Below are positions 5,683 to 8,385 of a DNA stretch of 8,385 nt, piece after piece. How positions within the stretch are numbered: position 1 is the first letter of the stretch; the number at the start of each line of letters is the position of its first letter. The notes below the pieces were generated by a model. It searched no databases and had not been told where the DNA came from. It worked only from the letters and a program-made list of their open reading frames with translations. The stretch comes from Bacteroidales bacterium (GTDB lineage Bacteria > Bacteroidota > Bacteroidia > Bacteroidales > UBA3663): the NCBI GenBank assembly GCA_030526445.1, contig JAUNCV010000008.1:16422-24806 (forward strand), given 5' to 3'. The position numbers were made by a program, and so were the translations under genes.

Positions 5683-7977
5683 TTACTTCAACGCAAAAGC
5701 AGCGTGTTTCACATCGCGACAATCAAGACCTATCATGAGATCAAAGTCTCCTGGTTCGCACACATACTGAAGCTGAGCATTATAGAACTTCAGCATCTCG
5801 GCATTGACTTCAAAGCTTACCTCCTGGCTCTCGCCTGGCTGTAAAGTAACGTGTTTGAAGCCTTTGAGTTCTTGTACTGGTCGAGTCACGCTTGCGGCAA
5901 GGTCGCGAGTATAAAGCTGCACAATTGTAGTGCCTTCACGCTTGCCCGTATTGGTCAAAGTGACTGAGGCAGTGAGTGATGAATTTGCTGTAAGAGTAGA
6001 AGAACTGAGACGGATATCGCTCATCTTGAACGTAGTATATGTCAAGCCATAACCAAAAGGATAGAGTGGAGCATTTGTCACATCGAGATAACCCGAAGTA
6101 AACTTACCATAGTCATTTTCACCAATAGGACGTCCTGTATTCTTGTGATTATAATAGATAGGCACCTGACCTACATGCTGTGGGAAAGTGGTGGTGAGGT
6201 GGCCTTGTGGAGCCTTATCACCAAAGAGCACATCGCAAATGGCATCGCCAGCTTCGCTGCCAGGGAACCAAACATCCAGAATAGCGGGGATATTTTCCTG
6301 CTCCCACTTCAATACCATCGGACGTCCATTGGCCAGCAAGAGCACCACTGGTTTGCCAGTCTTGACAAGTGCTTCGAGCAAATCGTGCTGTGAGGCTTGC
6401 ATCTCAATATTGCACATCGATGCTGCCTCACCTGTCATCTCCTTAGCTTCGCCCAAGATGGCCACAACTACATCGGCCCAACGTGCAGTGGCAAGCGCTT
6501 CATCAAGGAGTTCTTTGTGCGAACGTGGCGATGGAGCCTCGGTCCAGAGGAATCGCTGTTCGAGCACAGGATCGTATGAATAATGGCAACCTTCGGCATA
6601 ACGCACCTCTGCTTTGCCCTCCAGGCGCTGTTTCATCACCTCAAAGATTGTGCTATACTGCGTGTGGTCAGAAGGCACGCTCCAGCAGCCACGCAACTGG
6701 CTCTGATTGTTGGCCATTGGGCCAATGAGAGCAATACGGCCACGCTTAGGCAGTGGCAATAATGGATAGTGAGCGGCAATAGTATCGTTCTTGAGAAGCA
6801 CAAATGTTGAAGCCGTAATCTGGCGAGCAGCCTCGCGATTTTCTGCCTTGAAGAGTTCTGTCTTGCCTCGTTCCCCATCGTTATAGCGATAAGGATCATC
6901 GAAGAGACCCAAACGATATTTAGCCTGAAGCACACGGCGACAAGCATCGTCAATCTGCTTCTCGGTGATGCGTTTTTCGGCCAACAACTTTTCCAACTGA
7001 GTGATATAAAGTTCCGAACACATATCCATATCCACGGTGGCATTAAGCGCACGTTCGGTTACAACGTCATCGTCGCCCAGGCCATGCGCCTTCATTTCGC
7101 GAATAGCGCCATAGTCGGTCACAACAAAACCATCAAACTTCCACTGTTTGCGAAGCAAATCATCTTGCAACCACTTATTAGCCGTGGCTGGCGTACCGTT
7201 AATATCGTTAAACGAAGTCATGACCGAACCCACTCCAGCTTCGACACACATCTGATAAGGCAGCAGATACTCGTTGAACATACGGTTTTCGCTCATGTCG
7301 GTAGTGTTATAGTCGCGACCGCTCTCAGCAGCGCCATAAAGTGCATAATGCTTCAGACAAGCCATAAGAGTCTGAGGGTCAGAAAGGTCATCGCCCTGCC
7401 ATCCCTTCACATAAGCAGCGCCCAACAAACCGCTCAGCCACGGGTCTTCGCCATTACCCTCAGCAATGCGTCCCCATCGGGCATCTCGACAGATATCGAC
7501 CATTGGGCTATATGTCCAGGCAATGCCATCGGTCGAAGCCTCGCGTGCAGCAATCTGAGCCGAAAGCTTAACGCCGACAGTATCCCATGCACATGACACG
7601 GCAAGTGGAATAGGAAATTCTGTCTGATAACCATGAATCACATCAAGACCAAAAAGAATAGGAATGCCAAGGCGGCTCTCTTCGACGGCAATGCGCTGAT
7701 ACTCTCTGATGGCATCTGCGCCCTTGATATTAAGAATTGAACCAACCTTACCTTCACGAATCTGGTTGAACATGTCCTGTGACTGTTCTGAGATACCAGT
7801 AAAAATATTGGTAGGAGCAGGCAAAAGATTGGTCTGACCGATTTTCTCGGCCAGAGTCATTTTCTGCATTAAATCATTGACAAACTGTTCTTCGGGAGAA
7901 AGCTGCTGTTTTTGGCAACTGACAAGTGCCATTGCGGCCAGAAAGGCCGATGTACAAGTGCGAACTATTGTTTTCAT
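5683..7977 (-). CDS. bglX: GH3 beta-glucosidase lipoprotein (BglX-like)
   Basis: A 764-residue glycoside hydrolase family 3 enzyme of normal length that releases sugar (typically beta-linked glucose) from the non-reducing end of oligosaccharides. The N-terminus is a lipoprotein signal with lipobox L-V-S-C, Cys21 being lipidated. The residues after Cys (QKQQL) lack the acidic Bacteroidetes surface-export signal, so a periplasm-facing anchor is likelier. The (beta/alpha)8 domain contains LGIPILFGLDVIHG (103-116), RWGRIAEGNGEDPWL (167-181), KH209-210, and GFVVTDYG with Asp288 as nucleophile. The second domain holds GEAKEMTGEAAS (509-520), where Glu517 is the likely acid/base. A fibronectin-III-like domain (about 650-760) ends the protein. 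It has its own promoter and probably forms a single-gene unit. The family is certain; a xylosidase or mixed activity cannot be excluded. Confidence 0.92.
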   Translation of the reverse strand: MKTIVRTCTSAFLAAMALVSCQKQQLSPEEQFVNDLMQKMTLAEKIGQTNLLPAPTNIFTGISEQSQDMFNQIREGKVGSILNIKGADAIREYQRIAVEESRLGIPILFGLDVIHGYQTEFPIPLAVSCAWDTVGVKLSAQIAAREASTDGIAWTYSPMVDICRDARWGRIAEGNGEDPWLSGLLGAAYVKGWQGDDLSDPQTLMACLKHYALYGAAESGRDYNTTDMSENRMFNEYLLPYQMCVEAGVGSVMTSFNDINGTPATANKWLQDDLLRKQWKFDGFVVTDYGAIREMKAHGLGDDDVVTERALNATVDMDMCSELYITQLEKLLAEKRITEKQIDDACRRVLQAKYRLGLFDDPYRYNDGERGKTELFKAENREAARQITASTFVLLKNDTIAAHYPLLPLPKRGRIALIGPMANNQSQLRGCWSVPSDHTQYSTIFEVMKQRLEGKAEVRYAEGCHYSYDPVLEQRFLWTEAPSPRSHKELLDEALATARWADVVVAILGEAKEMTGEAASMCNIEMQASQHDLLEALVKTGKPVVLLLANGRPMVLKWEQENIPAILDVWFPGSEAGDAICDVLFGDKAPQGHLTTTFPQHVGQVPIYYNHKNTGRPIGENDYGKFTSGYLDVTNAPLYPFGYGLTYTTFKMSDIRLSSSTLTANSSLTASVTLTNTGKREGTTIVQLYTRDLAASVTRPVQELKGFKHVTLQPGESQEVSFEVNAEMLKFYNAQLQYVCEPGDFDLMIGLDCRDVKHAAFALK

Positions 7978-8002
7978 ACCATAATGAATGTTTTTGACAC
8001 TG

Positions 8003-8034
8003 CAAAGATATAAACAATTCGCGAAACAGACAAC
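8003..8034 (-). promoter_or_regulatory. bglX: Promoter of the GH3 gene
   Basis: On the minus strand GTTG (8034-8031, three of four to the -33 consensus TTTG) and TATCTTTG (8010-8003, full match to TAnnTTTG) are 20 bp apart. Start of transcription is expected near 7996, leaving about 18 nt before the ATG at 7977. No Shine-Dalgarno sequence is evident. Confidence 0.7.
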
Positions 8035-8045
8035 ATTTGAATCAA

Positions 8046-8100
8046 GAAATCATCATTATGCTCCTTCTATGCCACTTTAACACCCCCCAAAGATGATTTC
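8046..8100. repeat. 9-bp perfect inverted repeat upstream of the GH3 promoter
   Basis: GAAATCATC (8046-8054) and GATGATTTC (8092-8100) are perfect reverse complements separated by 37 bp. The near arm lies 11 bp upstream of the GH3 -33 box, a position where an activator could bind. The spacing is wide for one dimer site, so chance is possible. Confidence 0.35.
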
Positions 8101-8126
8101 CACGGTGAAGTTTAAGTAAAAAATGT

Positions 8127-8149
8127 AAAAAAACTCTCCTGAAAAGGAG
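8127..8149 (-). terminator. Second (distal) intrinsic terminator for minus-strand transcription
   Basis: On the minus strand CTCCT (8149-8145) pairs with AGGAG (8140-8136) around a TTTC loop, followed after two bases by seven T (8133-8127). On the plus strand no T run follows, so it acts only leftward. It backs up the stronger hairpin just upstream. Confidence 0.65.
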
Positions 8150-8153
8150 CTTC

Positions 8154-8191
8154 AAAAAAAAACTGATCCCTGTCATCCGACAGTGATCAGT
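8154..8191 (-). terminator. Strong intrinsic terminator for minus-strand transcription
   Basis: The hairpin occupies 8162-8191: a 7-bp stem (ACTGATC/GATCAGT), one C-T mismatch, a 5-bp stem (CTGTC/GACAG), and a 4-nt loop. On the minus strand it runs straight into eight to nine T (8162-8154). No protein gene of normal size ends just upstream of it in the window, which implies a short non-coding transcript or a leader. Confidence 0.85.
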
Positions 8192-8234
8192 ACATTTCAT
8201 AAACTAAATATTATCAAAAAAACACTCATTACTA

Positions 8235-8294
8235 CTACTGGGTACTTTTTAGCAGCTCACGGCGCATCCACGCCTCCGCTGCGTTACCTTTCAT
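8235..8294 (-). CDS. Possible 19-residue peptide ORF inside the candidate small RNA
   Basis: The ATG at 8294 opens MKGNAAEAWMRRELLKSTQ, followed by four consecutive in-frame stops (TAG TAG TAA TGA, 8237-8226). An in-frame TAG seven codons upstream shows it is not the tail of a longer intact ORF. The peptide is basic and helix-prone in character, with no recognised family. The same bases form the GC-rich stem-loop of the RNA, so the ORF may be incidental. It has no clear ribosome binding site. Confidence 0.2.
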   Translation of the reverse strand: MKGNAAEAWMRRELLKSTQ

Positions 8295-8334
8295 ATCATA
8301 ACATAACACATTCTAACATACCTTATTCTAACAT
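8290..8334 (-). repeat. Three degenerate 15-nt tandem repeats
   Basis: Read on the minus strand from 8334, the units are ATGTTAGAATAAGGT, ATGTTAGAATGTGTT and ATGTTATGATATGAA. The first two share their first ten bases, and all three begin ATGTTA. They lie in the unpaired linker of the candidate RNA, where they could act as repeated base-pairing sites. Confidence 0.55.
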
Positions 8335-8378
8335 TCGGCAATTTATAAATTCAACCAAGATATCCTTGATTGACGCTG

Positions 8379-8385
8379 CAAAGAT
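8379..8385 (-). promoter_or_regulatory. -7 box at the right edge for the candidate small RNA
   Basis: On the minus strand the window begins ATCTTTG, which matches TAnnTTTG except for the first base, which is out of the window. It and the following bases closely resemble the GH3 promoter: TTGACGCTGCAAAGAT (8370-8385) against TTGACACTGCAAAGAT (7994-8009), one difference in 16. The -33 box would be about 20 bp beyond the edge. Confidence 0.5.

Larger units (their letters stand above)
8154..8373 (-). ncRNA. Candidate small RNA of about 210-220 nt
   Basis: The stretch runs from a probable -7 box (8379 to the right edge) to a strong terminator. From the expected 5' end near 8372 it holds, in order: a 9-bp hairpin (8373-8365 with 8359-8351, one G-U pair, 5-nt loop); an A/U-rich linker with the 12-nt palindrome AATTTATAAATT (8340-8351) and three 15-nt repeats; a GC-rich stem-loop (8282-8252, stems GCAGC/GCTGC and GGCG/CGCC, possibly extended by GGTA/TACC); a T-rich stretch; and the terminator. 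I do not recognise a known RNA family. Alternatives are the 3' UTR of a gene ending to the right, or a long leader of the GH3 gene, though that gene has its own promoter. The promoter's -33 box lies outside the window, so the 5' end is uncertain. Confidence 0.5.

Noticed and set aside
8136..8191. CRISPR-like or transposon-end hairpins
   Set aside because: The two hairpins are unrelated in sequence, not regularly repeated, and each is followed by a T tract on the minus strand; terminators explain them better.
8154..8373. Identification of the RNA candidate as 6S RNA, tmRNA or SRP RNA
   Set aside because: It lacks the long rod with central bubble of 6S, the tRNA-like ends of tmRNA and the conserved SRP tetraloop helix that I could recognise, so no family name is given.
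8323..8385. C-terminal end of a protein entering from the right edge (20 open minus-strand codons before TAA at 8323-8325)
   Set aside because: Twenty open codons are too few to support, the translation matches no family I know, and the same bases read as a promoter -7 box plus a 9-bp hairpin. It cannot be fully excluded without sequence to the right.

Overview
The window looks like chromosomal DNA from a gut or oral Bacteroidales bacterium, most likely Prevotella or a close relative. The evidence is promoters of the Bacteroidetes type (TAnnTTTG at -7, TTTG-like at -33), almost no Shine-Dalgarno sequences, a DcuB-type C4-dicarboxylate carrier, and exported GH43 and GH3 glycosidases. The genus is an inference from style, not proven.

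Layout, left to right. (1) Positions 1-564, minus strand: the N-terminal 188 residues of a secreted GH43 glycosidase that runs off the left edge. (2) A short divergent promoter region (565-690) leads rightward into a two-gene plus-strand unit: tcdA (tRNA t6A37 dehydratase) and a HAD-family phosphatase. A 12-bp-stem hairpin (2116-2144) ends this unit and also serves the convergent unit. (3) A minus-strand unit, read right to left: dcuB (5507-4131), xpt (4120-3503) and pbuX (3481-2168). It couples a dicarboxylate antiporter with xanthine uptake and xanthine conversion to XMP. A good promoter (5569-5600) lies inside a large imperfect inverted repeat. (4) A GH3 beta-glucosidase lipoprotein (7977-5683, minus) with its own promoter. 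(5) A 408-bp region without a protein gene of normal size (7978-8385).

Region 5 is the most interesting part. It has the architecture of a minus-strand small RNA of about 210-220 nt: a -7 box at the right edge; a 9-bp hairpin at the predicted 5' end; an A/U-rich linker made of three degenerate 15-nt repeats; a GC-rich stem-loop that overlaps a 19-codon ORF ending in four consecutive in-frame stops; and two consecutive intrinsic terminators. The linker is perfectly complementary over 13 nt to the leader of the GH43 mRNA just upstream of its start codon. This raises the possibility of an RNA regulator of carbohydrate genes, but the matching sequence is of low complexity.

The protein genes all belong to known families and look intact, apart from the edge-truncated GH43. 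There is no mobile element, CRISPR array, tRNA or rRNA that I can support.
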